From: Acheta domesticus
Lineage: Eukaryota > Arthropoda > Insecta > Orthoptera > Gryllidae
Length of the DNA stretch: 64,000 nucleotides
Reading direction: 5' to 3'
Assembly: GCA_031308135.1 (NCBI GenBank)
Contig: JAHLJT010008446.1
Coordinates: 160,313,161-160,377,160 of the forward strand
In this document: one piece after another, positions 32,617 through 44,484 of the stretch
How positions within the stretch are numbered: the stretch's first letter is position 1
Layout: each line of letters starts with the position of its first letter
Notes under the pieces: model-generated
What the model saw: the letters and a program-made list of their open reading frames with translations, nothing else
Database searches by the model: none
Told to the model about the DNA's origin: nothing
Position numbers and translations under genes: made by a program

Positions 32617-33915
32617 GCGCGCGCGCCCGCGCCTGTCCCCCGACGGTACTTTTACGCGGCCCCCTCGCCCACCCCCTCCCTTGAGATTCTCAGTTTCTTC
32701 CCTGGGCCATTAATTACTACCCCTGTTTGACATACGATTGAAGTGAGAGGGAACGAGTGTAAGTTTCTCGCTCAGTTCTCGGCTCAAAAAACCTCCGATG
32801 ATTGGACGAAATTATTTTGCGACGCACTAACCTTTCGTCAGTAGCTGCCAAGCTTAAACAGAATTCTGGAAAGTTCTAGAACATTTTGGATGAATTTGGT
32901 GGGGGAAGAGAGTCTGGAAAGACATCGTGAACATAGCGCCAGAGAGAACGTACGAGGCAGTCAAGGAGGAAGGTCGTGTTCGCTGCGGCGTCCGGCGCCG
33001 GCGAGATAAATTTTTCTAAGTCTTGACATGTGAGAGAAAGCGAATTCATTAGGAAGGGATATGTGCACGGCCTCCAAATATCAGTGGAACGTGGATTTTA
33101 GACGCCTATTTTTAGTCAGGATAGCGGAGAGAAAGTGACTTATGGGTAACTCGTGCCTGAGTGCATTCTACTGAAGTGATTAGATCGTTTATGGACTTGT
33201 AGCGATCTTCAAAGTGCGGAGTGCGGATTGCCTCCGGGACGCGTGAACTGAAAGTACAGAAGCCATTGTGTCAGGCGCGTGAACATTATCTGTTGGTTAG
33301 TGTCTGTGAGTAAGCGGCGTTGGGCTTTTGTTGGCGCCCGAGATCCCGTCACAGCGATACCTGGTCGACCCGCCTGCACCGGCCCGCTTTCGTCGCCTGT
33401 TCCTCCCCTCCGAGCAGTGCCCAGCGTGCGCGCCGGACCCAGTCCCCGCCAGCTGGCAGAAGAGGTCGTTCAACCCGCTGGCTGGTTCCGTAAGTCACTT
33501 CGCTAATGCGGTATTACGCCCTTCAGGCGCTTCCGTGATCAAAAGGAACGAACGTTTGGAAAGAGGAATTTGCATTGCCTTTTGACCAGACGGATAAGCT
33601 AAGATTCTCGCCCGCGCTTGGTCGTCAAGAGAGAATCGGCGTAAATTTATGTCAAATTTTTTTGTATCAGTGTTATTTTTTAATTTGTGTGTGTAATTTT
33701 GGAATTGGAGAGAAGGAGAGCATGCTCGCCGATATTAGTGGTATTACCATGACCTTCTGTTTATTGAATAAATGCCACTTATTTTGTTAACCTGATAACA
33801 AGACTCATTTTCACCGACCACCGACTTCCACCATCATTAACATTTTCAGCACGCCTTCCTACCCACTGAGCCAAGTCTTCCTCGCCCAACAGAACGACAC
33901 GGCCGTCGCAATATG
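32617..33915. other. GC-rich block; possible promoter/5' exon or LTR
   Basis: A CpG-rich stretch with a (CG)n run at about 32616-32632. The string TTGGCGCCCGAGATCCCGTC at 33328-33347 looks like a primer-binding site. CCGTAAGTCAC at 33489-33499 would serve as a splice donor. TTGAATAAATG near 33764 could be a polyadenylation signal. These fit either the 5' end of a cellular gene or an LTR with its leader. I found neither matching LTR ends with a duplication nor a coding exon. The two ORFs of 75 and 85 codons at 33279-33585 are unrecognised. Confidence 0.3.
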
Positions 33916-34990
33916 GGGTGGCCAATGACTGTATCTTCGATAGTATGTGGTTTGTGTTATTAGCCACTCTGCTAATGATTGTAGTCACATTGTTTTTAAT
34001 CGTAGTTTACTGCGTGAGCCTGAAATAAGTGATCTTGCAATACCAAAGTGGCATAAGCAGGAGTATGATGCAGAAGCCATTAAGTGTGTTAAAAGTAACA
34101 GGACATCTGTGCGTTCTGATAGAAATTCATTTGGTGTTCCCAAAACTAGTTTGAAGTTTCGTTTAAATAATCCAGATCACAAAACAACACTAGGTCCTGA
34201 TAGAGATTTATCTAAAGGAGAAGAAGCCAGTCTAGTACGTGGATAGTTGAACTAACCAGGAAATATTTTTTAAGGAAGAAGGGAGATCCATAGAGTAGCG
34301 TTCAACAATTTTTAGTTCCTAAATCAAAGCCCAATCCGTTCAACAACAACCGTCCAGGAGAAGGCTGGGTCAAGGCTGTTTTAAAAAGACATCCCGTAAT
34401 CACTACATGGACAAATGAAGCAGTGACACCAGCTTGTTCATTTGCCAGCGTTCGTATGTCAGCATCAGAATGTGATTTGAGGACGTTATTAGGTACATCG
34501 AGGGAAGTAACTTGGATGACAAAATAAATGATACCACAAGGGTCTGTACTGAGGCCAGAAGACACATCCGACTTGCCAATTAAGTTGAAAACGCTCAGAT
34601 TTGAAAATCTTGATTATTGCAATTTACCCGAACGGCACTTAGTATAAAAAATATTAAAGTTATATTAAAATCTACATCTTATACATTGTGTGTTTTCACA
34701 GATAATATAATAATTCATTAAATATACAATTTATACCAGTTGTTTCTGTTAGAAATAATTCAGTGGCCAATCACTGTCATCATGACCAATCACTAAAATT
34801 TCTGGCCAATCACTGTTTTTACTAAAAACTTAATTAATAATGCAATATTCATTTTCCGACAGAAATTACGCTTGAGATAAATAAAAATACCATTGGATAG
34901 TAGAAAGTTAGTAGAAAATTTGCAAAATTTTACTTTTCAGAAGGATTAATACTGTGACAATTCTTAAGTGGCCAATCACTGTACTGCTTA
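33916..34990 (+). mobile_element. pogo/jerky-type DNA transposon relic
   Basis: Contains a decayed N-terminal DNA-binding region and a recurring motif TGGCCAAT(C/G)ACTGT at 33919, about 34764, about 34801 and about 34972 (plus a GACCAATCACT variant near 34782). These would be terminal or subterminal transposase-binding repeats. Exact ends and the TA duplication are not resolved. Confidence 0.5.
34015..34640 (+). pseudogene. CENP-B/psq-type helix-turn-helix transposase relic
   Basis: The plus frame reads YDAEAIKCVKSNRTSVRSDRNSFGVPKTSLKFRL (about 34060-34170), a psq-type helix-turn-helix (Y....M..AI..VK....S.R.A...FGVP..TL..R). After stops comes NPFNNNRPGEGWVKAVLKRHP (about 34332-34395), the CENP-B-type block (GKGW...FL.RH). 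Jerky/pogo transposases combine these two domains before a DDE core. No DDE motif remains. Confidence 0.62.
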
Positions 34991-35334
34991 CCTTGCATAA
35001 ATTTCAGAAAATATGCACGAAATCTACTCGTTATTTGGAAAAATTGTAGAAGATCTTTTTTAAAATGCTCATTTTGAAAACAGGCTTTAAGGTAAAAATC
35101 TCTATCTTTATTTTTTTAGCAGTTTAGTTTTAGGGAACATCGGATCAAAGCATCGAACTGAGCATAATGCAGCCTGTAGAGGCATTGTTGGCCACTTTCT
35201 TGACATGGTCTTTCCGTCATAGAATTAATTTTTCCTACAACGGTAACCCTAACAAAGAAAAACCACATGAGATGTATTGACTCGATGCGACTAAGAGCAT
35301 AACCTTCTGCGGGCGGAGTCAGTAGCTACTTGTC

Positions 35335-35500
35335 TGGGAGATGTCTGGGAGCTGTCTGGGAGATGGCAATGCCTCATTTCGCCCTGAGGAATGTCGCAGA
35401 ATGATGGGCGAAACGTTAGCACCTGTGCCTAGGACGCGGCGCCTCCTAGATAGCCATGTAGCTATCGACGCGACTAGTGAGGAATTAAGACATGTAAAAT
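35335..35500 (+). mobile_element. PLE terminal fragment with hammerhead-like motif
   Basis: GCCCTGAGGA..GGGCGAAACGTTAGC (35381-35420), followed by GGACGCGGCGCCTCCTAGATAGCC, resembles the 3' terminal repeat of PLE 1 (CCCTGAGGA..GGCGAAACGTC, then GCGGCGTCACCCGGACAGCC). It is preceded by three tandem GTCTGGGAG(A/C)T units (35334-35366). No coding sequence is attached, so this is a terminal-repeat remnant of a related PLE. Confidence 0.6.
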
Positions 35501-37599
35501 AATCATTGATATAATGTTTAAATAAAATACATTTGGCTTTGTAATCAATGCATATATAATACATTGATGTACGTTTATTATAATGAAACTTTTTTTTCAT
35601 ATCACTCGTTTCGAAGCTACATATTGAATAATAAGCAGTGACGATACTGTTATATTTACTAAAATAAATGTAAGTTATTTTAATCATCGTTTAATTTAAT
35701 TTAAAAAAAATACTTACAAGCATTTCAATCTCAGAGTACTAAGATTATAATCCCATCTTTTGAAGCTTGACAGCCCTTTGTGGTCTTTATGTTGTTTATG
35801 AAGGCAAGCGGTCGTTTAATTAAGAATTTTAACAGTTATCGCTGGTTGTGACAGCTGTCTGAAAGTCGTTTAAAGAGGATAGTAAGTAGAGAAAAAACTA
35901 GCGTACATTTTTAATTTTTACGAATAGGCTGTAAGAAGCATTGCGATGGATATGTACATAGTGACACATGGGCAGAGAGACATTTTCTGGAACACGGTGT
36001 GCTGCAAGGGTGGGAGAGGTGGCATGATTAATATAAAAAAATACGAAAGTTATATTCAGTTTAAGTTGATACCATGCTCATGACCAAAACTAAATCAGAG
36101 TAACACGAGATCTACCCTTGTATTTTCGTTCTCATCCGCATCCTTAAAGTGATGCGCTACTAATCTATCCTTAAGGCAAAAATCTCTATTTCTAATTCTG
36201 TAATTTGAAATGTTTACTTTTTGCAAATTTCCAAAATTCGGAGATTTCGCCAAAAATGGGACCAGCACCATGTTTTTTACCATCCCTTGGTACAAACGAG
36301 ATCATTTAAAGAAAAAATGACGTTTTAGAGAAACAAATTGTTTAAAATTTTTCAAAATTGCCTATATTATAACCGCCAGCTCTCGCGTTTACATTGTGAC
36401 GCTTCCAAAAATTCAAGATTCTGCCGCTACGCGCCATCACACTGAACTAATTTAGTAAGTGACGGACAGAGGGCTTTGCAAAGACAATTTCCACAAAAAC
36501 TGTACGTCTGACCGGATCAGAGAATTGCTACTAGATATGAATGAAAGGTGAGATTTCTATTTCTCAGCCATTTTGGCAACCGACGACACTGAGGAAGGAT
36601 CGATTCAAAAAAGTGTTGTGTTACTGAAGAATGTTGAAGATTTGTTCAAAGGAAGCTCTCATTTAAGGTAACTGTACTTTGAATACGCAAATTTTATAAT
36701 TACTTTAAATTGAAAGAAGAATGAATTATGTTACAACGAATTCTAGAAGAATAAAAGTACTGCAGAATTTTTCCATAATTATGTGTTTCTTAATGCACTC
36801 AAGTAGAGTTATTAGATGAGAAACTAATGCAAAGGGTATTTGTTCTTACAGCTTCGTACTTCCGTCTTTCTTTTCTACCACTCAAATGTAAAATATCCCG
36901 CTAAGTCTCATTTCACCAATTTTTTCGACTCGGTTCTCACGTTCTTCAGCCGAAAGAATGTTGAATGGATTTGAGCGACATTGAAAGACACAACGAGGCA
37001 ACGGACGTGCGGAGGCGCCGACACGTCTAATGTCAATGCAGAACCCACGGATTTTGAACGCCCTCCCTGTTCACCGTATTCGAGCATTCCGAGAAGTCGC
37101 TGCAGAAATTACAACGATGGATTGTTGCATGAATAAATGAACCCCTTGCAAATTATCTGAATTTGTATGGTATTTCTGTTAGATAAACGGGTAGAATTTT
37201 GAATTTGAAATTCACCAGCACGGTTTTGCTCGGGAATCTTCTTAGAGGCTAGTTGAGGCTACTAGTGGATAAACGTACTGGTGAATTTCAAATTCAAGGC
37301 CATTTCGTCTACATTATATTTAACTAGAATTAGTCAATTATCTTGTAATATAATTTGCATTAGTCCCAATTTTCCACTTAAAATTAATGATTTTCAAGCA
37401 AATTATGAACTGTACAAACGAGACTATTACTAACTGTATATGCAGTATGGTTATAACCACTTGAAGTCTTCTGCTAAGCCTAATTGACGTGATGGGGAGT
37501 TCCTCGATATTTTTCCTGACTGCATGTCATTTAAAATACATTTTCCAGTTCTCGTCCCAACGTTTCTTAACCGCAAGTAAGTGATAATTTTTACGGTCA
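35501..37599. other. AT-rich DNA with a family A piece and a 20-bp inverted repeat
   Basis: At 36100-36340 a family A fragment (AAAAATCTCTATTT.., GGACCAGCACCAT). A perfect 20-bp inverted repeat, TTGAATTTGAAATTCACCAG at 37199-37218 and its complement at 37278-37297, is separated by 59 bp. Nothing else identified. Confidence 0.45.
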
Positions 37600-37920
37600 A
37601 AAAGTGAGCCGTCAGCTTCAGTTTCAATTTTGTCAGTCAGAAAAAATAATAATATCTGAGTTAGATGGTCTTAGGATGTTCATATCAATAGCTTTAATAA
37701 TAACCCAAGCTTCACATGAGAATACGGAATAGAAGTCAGGGAGGCGATAAAAATACTTAAGAGGTGAGTTTAATGGAAACAACAGCTCCACTAGATCTTG
37801 CTTGTTGCATGGATTCATTTTTGTTTCACTGGCTTGAGCCATCGGGACCAGGAACCAACGGCCAAAACCCGAGAGACGACGTTTTGGCGGCGAGTACGTG
37901 TTAGGCTGGAAATTGAACAA
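37600..37920 (-). pseudogene. Non-LTR RNase H domain relic
   Basis: The minus frame reads YRLPDFYSVFSCEAWVIIKAIDM (about 37680-37755) and SDIIIFSD (about 37633-37660). This resembles the RNase H part of Jockey/R1-type ORF2 (RLP...S.F.AEA.AI..AL ... I.IFSDS), with the conserved Glu and Asp visible. Only about 95 codons remain, with no RT attached. It may be the tail of an otherwise deleted element. Confidence 0.55.
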
Positions 37921-37934
37921 ACACTAATATTATC

Positions 37935-39530
37935 CTTGTCTCAATTTTAAACTAGTGCTACCGAAGCACATACTTTCTCGCATTGTTTCTCAATGCTCCT
38001 AAATGTTATTAAACTACTACATAAACCAGCAAAAGTGTTTTCAACCAGCACATTTTTTCCGCTCAGATGAACTCACCCGAACTCAGATGGTCAAAGTCAA
38101 CGTGCCGACACTCATACCACTACGACCCACAAAAGCCTTGTGGGTCAAACTCGCGCAGAAGCATAAAAAGGTCGATTCATTTAAAAAAATGGGACAAATA
38201 TAAAAATTCCAGCATTGATATAATTTTTGCTTTCTGATTGAAATTCAAATTCAACCAGTGGCGCTATCAAAGCACATCCTTTATTGCATTATTTCTAAAT
38301 TATACTTATACATAAAGCAGCAAAACTGTTTTCAACCAGCAAATTTGTTTCCGTTCCGAGACCGGCACTCACGCCCTCAAACTTAAAAACACTACGCCAC
38401 ATAAGGGCCATAAGGAGCGAAATCGCACAGAGGCAAAAATGGTAAATGTCTGAAAAGAAAACAATTGATATCATGGTACATACGTTTTACAAATCCAAGA
38501 AGAAATGTGAAAAACTGTTAAAAAGTTTAAAATTCGAAAATCACATTAAGACACTTCCAGATACTTTATCGTAATTAATTTCATTTGTGATTAGAATTGC
38601 GTCAAATAGTTTTCAATAAAGTTTCTATAATACTCGAATATTTCCTGTGACAACAAAGAATTGTGAGAAATAATAGTCCCCAAGAAAGATTCGAACCTGC
38701 GAAGCTTGCCTCCAAAGAATCAGTTCATGACAGTCAATTAGCCTTCTCGGCCATACGATTTCATTTCTAGCATTAGGAAGCCGAAAAATCGAGAAAGTGT
38801 TAAAAAGAATGTCGTTTGGGCGACCAAAGAAGGAATCTGAGAACAGAATCATTTTATAAAAACCTAGTTGCCGGAAACCTAGTTGAGACTAAAGAGATTA
38901 GAAAACTAAGTTCTGCGAGAAAGTTTGTGCCATTTATAGCACCACTGCTTTATTTATTTATTATCGTCCCTGATCACACATGTGGAGAGAACTTAAGGAA
39001 AAATGTTTGAGCGATTTTGGGGAAATTTTTTTTCATAAATTTCAAGCGCAAATTACGCAATAATGACTCGCTTTTTTCAGAAAATTTGTACATGACATTT
39101 TTAAAGAGCTAATTTTCTACAACGACAGTGTCTGAGACAAAAATCTCTGTCTTTAATTTTGTAGTTTTAAAATATTTTTTGAAATTTTCGAAAAAAACAA
39201 GCAATACCCGGAAATAAGACTAGCACCATATATTTTACTGTTCCTTATTACACAAGTGAAGAAAATTTAAAGAAAAACGGTTGGAGTGGGTTTCAGAAAT
39301 AAAATTATGGTAAATTTCAAGTACAATTTACACAGAAAGTACTTGTTTTTTCAAAAAAATTAACATGATCTTATTTAAAGAGCTAATTTTGTACAATCGA
39401 CTTCGTATGATGCAAAAATCTGTCTTCAATTTGCAGTTTTGAAATTGGTTTTTGAAATTTTTGAAAAATTGGGGGTATCAACGAAACTCACACCCACATC
39501 ATTCTCTTAACGTCCTTCGTAGTATTCAAA
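37935..39530 (+). repeat. Family A repeat copy (plus orientation)
   Basis: Starts near ACTAGTGCTACCGAAGCACATACTTTCTCGC and runs through TAAACCAGCAAAAGTGTTTTC (38022), a tRNA-like segment (38677-38757), ATTAGAAAACTAAGTTCTGCGAGAAAGT (about 38897-38924) and AAAAATCTCTGTCTTTAATTTTG (about 39140). The same ordered landmarks occur in the copies further right. Confidence 0.65.
38677..38757 (-). other. tRNA-like segment inside family A (copy a)
   Basis: On the minus strand: TGGCCGAGAAGGCTAA (A-box-like, as in Leu/Ser tRNAs) and, about 40 nt on, AGGTTCGAATC (a perfect B-box), spanning about 80 nt. It does not fold as a clean cloverleaf by eye and lacks a sound acceptor stem, so it is more a tRNA-derived Pol III promoter relic than a tRNA gene. 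Confidence 0.5.
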
Positions 39531-39589
39531 AACAAAATAATTTCAAAAAATGGAGCAATTACTTTTTAAAATTTTGAAAATATTCGTAA

Positions 39590-40260
39590 GGCCAGGAGCC
39601 CACCCTATCAATGCACACACCCTATCACACACCCTACCACACACCCATGATGAACACACCCTATCAATACTCAGCAAGGCCTTAACTTCGCTACCGTACC
39701 TACGCATGGTACCCACATCAGACATCGCCGTAGGGATCGAGTGCGCCATCACATCCCTGTCCGAGGAGAAGGCGAACCAAATCTGTAGAGAGACTGCCCA
39801 CATTCTCACACGGGCCAAGCTACCGCACAGCAATCTTTCCCGGCAAGAACGCCTAGCTCTGCGCACTTTACGCCAGCGCGATATTGTCATTCTTCCTGCA
39901 GACAAAGGCAACGCTACGGTTGTCATGAAGACGCAAAAATACAACCTCAAAGTGTCCTCTTTTCTTGAAGATGAGGCCTATGCCTCACTTCAGCATAACC
40001 CACTCCGGAAAGTTCTAAGAGAAGTCGTAGCCCACGTCAACAACTTCACCGTTATTGAACCCGAAATCAAACGGAGGTTAAAGATGGAAACAGCGCCATG
40101 CCACGGCTGTACGGGCCTCCTAAGATCCACAAGGCTGATATACCTCTGCGTCCAATTGTGAGCGCCACAAATTCTCCTATGCACCCGCTGGAAAGCCACA
40201 TTGCCAACAAATTACGCCCTCTGCTAGATGGTTACGTCGGCGTCGTGTATCACATTCCAG
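39590..40260 (+). pseudogene. PLE 4 N-terminal fragment
   Basis: The plus frame reads ERLALRTLRQRDIVILPADKGNATVVMK (about 39850-39933), homologous to the same region of the intact PLE (ERLALKALRDRRDLVIVPADKGNAMV). After a one-base shift near 40100 it continues PRLYGPPKIHKADIPLRPIV (about 40098-40160), the start of the RT, to about 40255. There the homology stops abruptly before the catalytic motifs. Upstream there are CACCCTATCA short repeats. It differs from PLE 1 enough to be another subfamily. Confidence 0.82.
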
Positions 40261-40439
40261 TCCTACTTTAAAGGACTGAAAAATTCAGAAAATATGAAAT
40301 AAAAAAATAGGCAGCAATCGATGACAGCTGGGAAGATGCTGATGCAAAATCGAAAAGCTAGTCTGGGTAAAGAGCTCAGAAGACAACTAGTACGAGTAAG
40401 TCTGTACCCTTGTGTAGCAACACTAGTTTCTTTTGATAT

Positions 40440-41000
40440 TACTACGAATACGCTCGAAAACTTGCAAGGTTTGACATACCGAGTCCCACCAACTATGGCT
40501 CCCCCGTAACTTATAAACGGTTCCCGATATTGAAATGCAGTTTTCGCTCAACAATGCGGAACCACGAGGCAAGTACTGAGCCGTAGAGATATTGTTCGAA
40601 AAATATTTAGTTTTCGAGAAATTAATTATCTTTGTTTTTTAAATTACACCGTGTATTTTTCTCACTAGATAGATCATAAATAGACGAATTAAATGAAGTA
40701 ACATATGTTAATGTTTTTATAATATTTTGAGTACAAATAATACTTTTAGACATGTGATTTTAAATTAAATGCGCATGATTTCCTGTAATATCCCTTGCAA
40801 CTGTCGCCTTGGAGAAAGTTGCCTTCGCGGCACTTTAGGGGAAGAAGGAAGAGGCCGTGAAGGCTATATTCCCGAAAAGCGACAGTTTCGACGGCTGCTA
40901 CAGAAAAAATTGCACGTTTAATTTAAAATCTCAAGACAAAGTATAATTTTATGCACAAAATACTATCAAATATTAACATATATTACATCATTGCATTCTT
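40440..41000 (+). repeat. Families G and E repeat block
   Basis: TAACTTATAAACGGTTC..GCTCAACAATGCGGAACCA (about 40505-40570) is the inverted match of about 44935-44995. CCCTTGCAACTGTCGCC (40791-40807) matches the terminus of family E at 43627 and 44648. TTTTATGCACAAAATACTATCAAATA (40946) matches 44753-44782. The two units seem to belong to one composite repeat. Confidence 0.5.
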
Positions 41001-41009
41001 CTTTTTTTG

Positions 41010-41975
41010 ATATATCTATTGCTAATGAAATTAGTGGTGTTTCCAACGCACATATTTTCTCGCTCTGCTTCTATATGGTCCTTAATGCTATTCCACTACT
41101 TCATAAACCAGCTAAAGTGTATTCTACCAGCAAACGTTTTCCGTACCGAGACCCAAAATCTGATACCCAAAGTTAAGGAACCGTCACTTATAACACTACG
41201 CCACACTAGCACCGCATGCGTCGAATAGAGCCATGAAAGAATCGAACAGACCTATAAAATGGTAATGCAAGATAGTGCAAGATAATGTAAATGCAAGATA
41301 AAGGAACAATTGATACGATGGTACATACGCTTTACAAATTCAAGAAAAGACGTACAAAATTGTTAAAAGTTAAAAATTTGAACAAATATATACAGACACT
41401 TCCAGTACATTTATCACAATTATCAATATTTGTGATTCAAATGGTTGCACAAGGTTTTAAATAAAGTTTATAGAATTCTCAATTATTTTCTATAACAACA
41501 GAGAATTCTGACAAATAATATTCCGCGACCAGGACACGAACCGCCGAAGCTTCCCTCAGAAGACCTGTACCAATCCTCGCTCATTAACCGCTGCGACCAC
41601 AATGGAAAGGCATGAAATACACTTATAAACAGTAATAGAGTATGGTGGTTTCATTTCTCGCATCAGAAAACGATAGTATCCAGAGTATGTAAAAAAATGT
41701 CCTTTACGCGCTCAGGGAAGGTATCTGGGAATATCGTCCTTCATATAAGCAAAACAAGTTCAATTTAGAGATTAGAAAACTAAGATCTCCGATAGAGTCT
41801 CTGACATTCTATTCCACAACTATATTTTTAAACTTTATCAACAGGTTTTTATCCACTTTTTCGTTACCAGAACCATGCTATAAGAGTTTTTCTGGGGAAA
41901 ATTCCCCGTTTTCCGGCGCACGATTACATAACTTTCTCTTCTTACGAAGTTTTCGTAAGGCGAGAAAGTAATAAT
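41010..41975 (+). repeat. Family A repeat copy with palindromic head at its right end
   Basis: Same order of landmarks as 37935-39530: GCACATATTTTCTCGC, TAAACCAGCTAAAGTG, tRNA-like segment (41524-41603), then CCGGCGCACGATTACATAACTTTCTC followed by the palindromic TCTTACGAAG..CGTAAGGCGAGAAAGTA (41936-41972). Confidence 0.68.
41524..41603 (-). other. tRNA-like segment inside family A (copy b)
   Basis: On the minus strand: GTGGTCGCAGCGGTTAAT (A-box-like) and CGGCGGTTCGTGTCC (B-box-like), about 80 nt long. It is homologous to the segments at 38677 and 46003. Confidence 0.5.
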
Positions 41976-42252
41976 AATTTCGGAACCGTTAGGAATATGC
42001 AAGTTCATCGCATGCGTTCTGGTTATATTGTATTACAATTTAGCGTTAAAATACTCATTATTTTATTTAAATTGGTTCGTACAGATATATACTAGACAAC
42101 GCTTGATTTGACATGTCATACGCTTCAGAAATCGAATAAAAGAGCTGAAAAATTGTTTAAAAGATGCAGTTTGGGAAAACAGACAAGTCCTGTCTATTTA
42201 TCTGCATTGATCTATTCGTGAGTAGAAGTACTTCAAATGATTTTCAATAAAG
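41950..42252 (+). repeat. ~305-bp direct repeat, left copy
   Basis: From AAGGCGAGAAAGTAATAATA to TTTTCAATAAAGTATCTAC; about 95% identical to 43266-43580. The left copy continues directly from the family A palindromic head, so the unit is probably the part of the repeat beyond that head. Confidence 0.9.
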
Positions 42253-42254
42253 TA

Positions 42255-42545
42255 TCTACTAGAGCCGGAAAAAAACGCATTCCATTATCGATCGTTCTCG
42301 CCGATTTGCTTTCTCAGTCTCGGAGCCTCGAAGGTCGCACTCGTGCTCCTTATCTGCCTGTTGAAAACTACACGTAGGTCTCCCTCGACAATCGAAACTA
42401 TCGGAACCGCTCCATTCTCGGCTGTTCTCGTCAGTATCGGCTGGTATCCGCAGTCCCGACAGAAGCGGCTGCCGCCGGGCGCTTGGCGCAGGCTCGGCGG
42501 CTCGGCAGCTCGACGCAACTGCGGGATTTAAGGTCGTCACGTATT
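42255..42545. other. GC-rich stretch with ORF shadows
   Basis: A CpG-rich island open in several frames on both strands (93, 77 and 62 codons), none recognised. It lies between the direct repeat and a family C copy. Confidence 0.3.
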
Positions 42546-42639
42546 GTGTTGGCAGAACTCTTTATTTAATTGTCATTGAATAATTATAATTGCAATTTCA
42601 TAATTGATAATTGCAATAAATACAATTTCAATTTATGTA

Positions 42640-43222
42640 TTAATTGGTTGAAAAGTAACAATCATTCGATTAATTGCAAATCATTTTAGAGAGATGATGA
42701 TAAATGATACAATTTTTTAAATAATTGAAAGCAAAAAAATGTCCAAAAATTAATTAAAATCAACTTTTTAGCAATATCAATAAATAGAATAAAAATAAAA
42801 ACTAAAATAATTTACATCGATTGTTTTTACATAGTGAATTATTACACATTGAAATAAAGGTTATTAATTGGAATCTCTAATAACGTAAATGGACCTGCAG
42901 TTTATTTTCATGTAAGCAAAGAAAGTAATGATAAAAGTTTACATTCCAGAATTATATATAAAGCATAAAAATATGTGTTAAGGGAAAATAATTCATTTCA
43001 TACCTATTGTTATGTCATTTAAGTTTCTTAAAATTCAATTGTAAGGCATATTTATTAAAAACAATTAACATTTTATATTAATTTCATCGTTACATAATAA
43101 AAACGCATATGAGAAACAGAATTGAGATGGGTACTGTTTTTCCCTGCGTGAAAACGGCCTTTCGTCACAGGGCACAATTTATTTGTAAGAGTTGATGCAA
43201 GCCGCCATGGCCTCGCAACATG
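42640..43222 (+). repeat. Interspersed repeat family C, copy 2
   Basis: Same-orientation partner of 8920-9340, with TTGAAAAGTAACAAT at the left and GCAAGCCGCCATGGCCTC at the right; the middle is longer here. Non-coding. Confidence 0.6.
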
Positions 43223-43265
43223 TGTTTCAAACATGACCAAGAAAGGCAGCGGTGAACGGCTTTAC

Positions 43266-43580
43266 GAAGTATTCGTGAGGCGAGAAAGTAATAATAATTT
43301 CGGAACCGTTAGGGATATGTAAGTTCATCACATGCATTCTGGTTATATTGTATTACAATTTAACGTTAAAATACTCATAATTTTACTTAAATTGGTTCAT
43401 ACAGATATATACTAGACAACGCTTGATTGACATGTCATACGCTTCAGAAATCGAATAACAGCTGAAAAATTGTTTAAAAGATGCATTTTGGGAAAACACA
43501 GACAAGTCCTGTCTATTTATCTGCATTGATTCTATTTGTGAGTAGAAGTACTTCAAATGATTTTCAATAAAGTTTCTACA
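43266..43580 (+). repeat. ~315-bp direct repeat, right copy
   Basis: Partner of 41950-42252 with scattered substitutions and small indels. Confidence 0.9.
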
Positions 43581-43619
43581 CTCTTCAATGTTTTTTCTCT
43601 TCACTGTTCAATATTTCGT

Positions 43620-43830
43620 GTAGCAGCCCTTGCAACTCTCACCGAGGGAGGGTTTTCCCCTTCGGGGAGGCTGACCTTCGCGGCGTCAAGACTGTTGCGA
43701 GGAGAGAGGAGACTGAGAGGGGTGGCAGTGAGGGATAAGAGGCCTAACTACTGCAATCCAGGGTCTTGGTACAAAGGTCACACGAAGAAACACCAATTTT
43801 AACGATCAGAATGAGAGATTTTTCTATTGA
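43620..43830 (+). repeat. Family E element, copy 1
   Basis: Starts GTAGCAGCCCTTGCAACTCTC. Contains CTTCGCGGCGTC and AGACTGTTGCGAGGAGAGAGGAGAC and ends near AACGATCAGAATGAGA. An inverted copy is at 44485-44668. GC-rich, non-coding, possibly a small non-autonomous element. Confidence 0.6.
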
Positions 43831-44484
43831 TGTATCTGGATTCAACTTGTTGTCTTCAATAATAAATATAATTTTCAAACTTAACAAGAATCCAACCACC
43901 GTCTCTTCGTCGGTAAATTTCATTTTTAATTAAGATGATCATTCGTCCACTTCGCAACCATACCTCTCCTGCTGTTCATCAATGGAAAAGACAACAGTAC
44001 ATTTCCGTCTTCTGTCGTGGCTTTTCAAGTTTGTGGCAGCACGTGGCGTTATGAAGTGGGAAACTCTCCAATCAGTATTAGCAGTCGTGTTTGCGGATAT
44101 GCATTAGTGTTAAAGTTTAATAAATTTACACTGATAGACTGTCAAGTGTATTTCAAACTTTTTATTGCTTTGTTCTTTTGGTACGTGTTTTAAATAAGAA
44201 GCTTATCAATAGGGAGACATTGTCTCTTATTATTTACTATCAATGATTAATGAATTAATCAGAATATTACATTAAAAATCTTTAAGCATTCATTTCCTTC
44301 CCATGTTTTAAAATAGTACCTTGTTTTTGCCATAACACACTGAGCTCGATTCTTGTAAGTTCGAAAAGGATTTTAATTATCGTCCTTTTGCTATAAATTA
44401 TTTTCATTTTGTTCTTTTCAATTATCGTTGCTTTGGAATTTCAGTTAAAGTAAAGAAGTTCAATTCAGAATAACAAATGGGAAA

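Noticed and set aside
32358..33860. Full LTR hypothesis for the GC-rich block
   Set aside because: A TGTAGTGGCACC-like start exists, but I found no matching CA end with terminal inversion and no flanking duplication, so it is left as an undefined GC-rich block.
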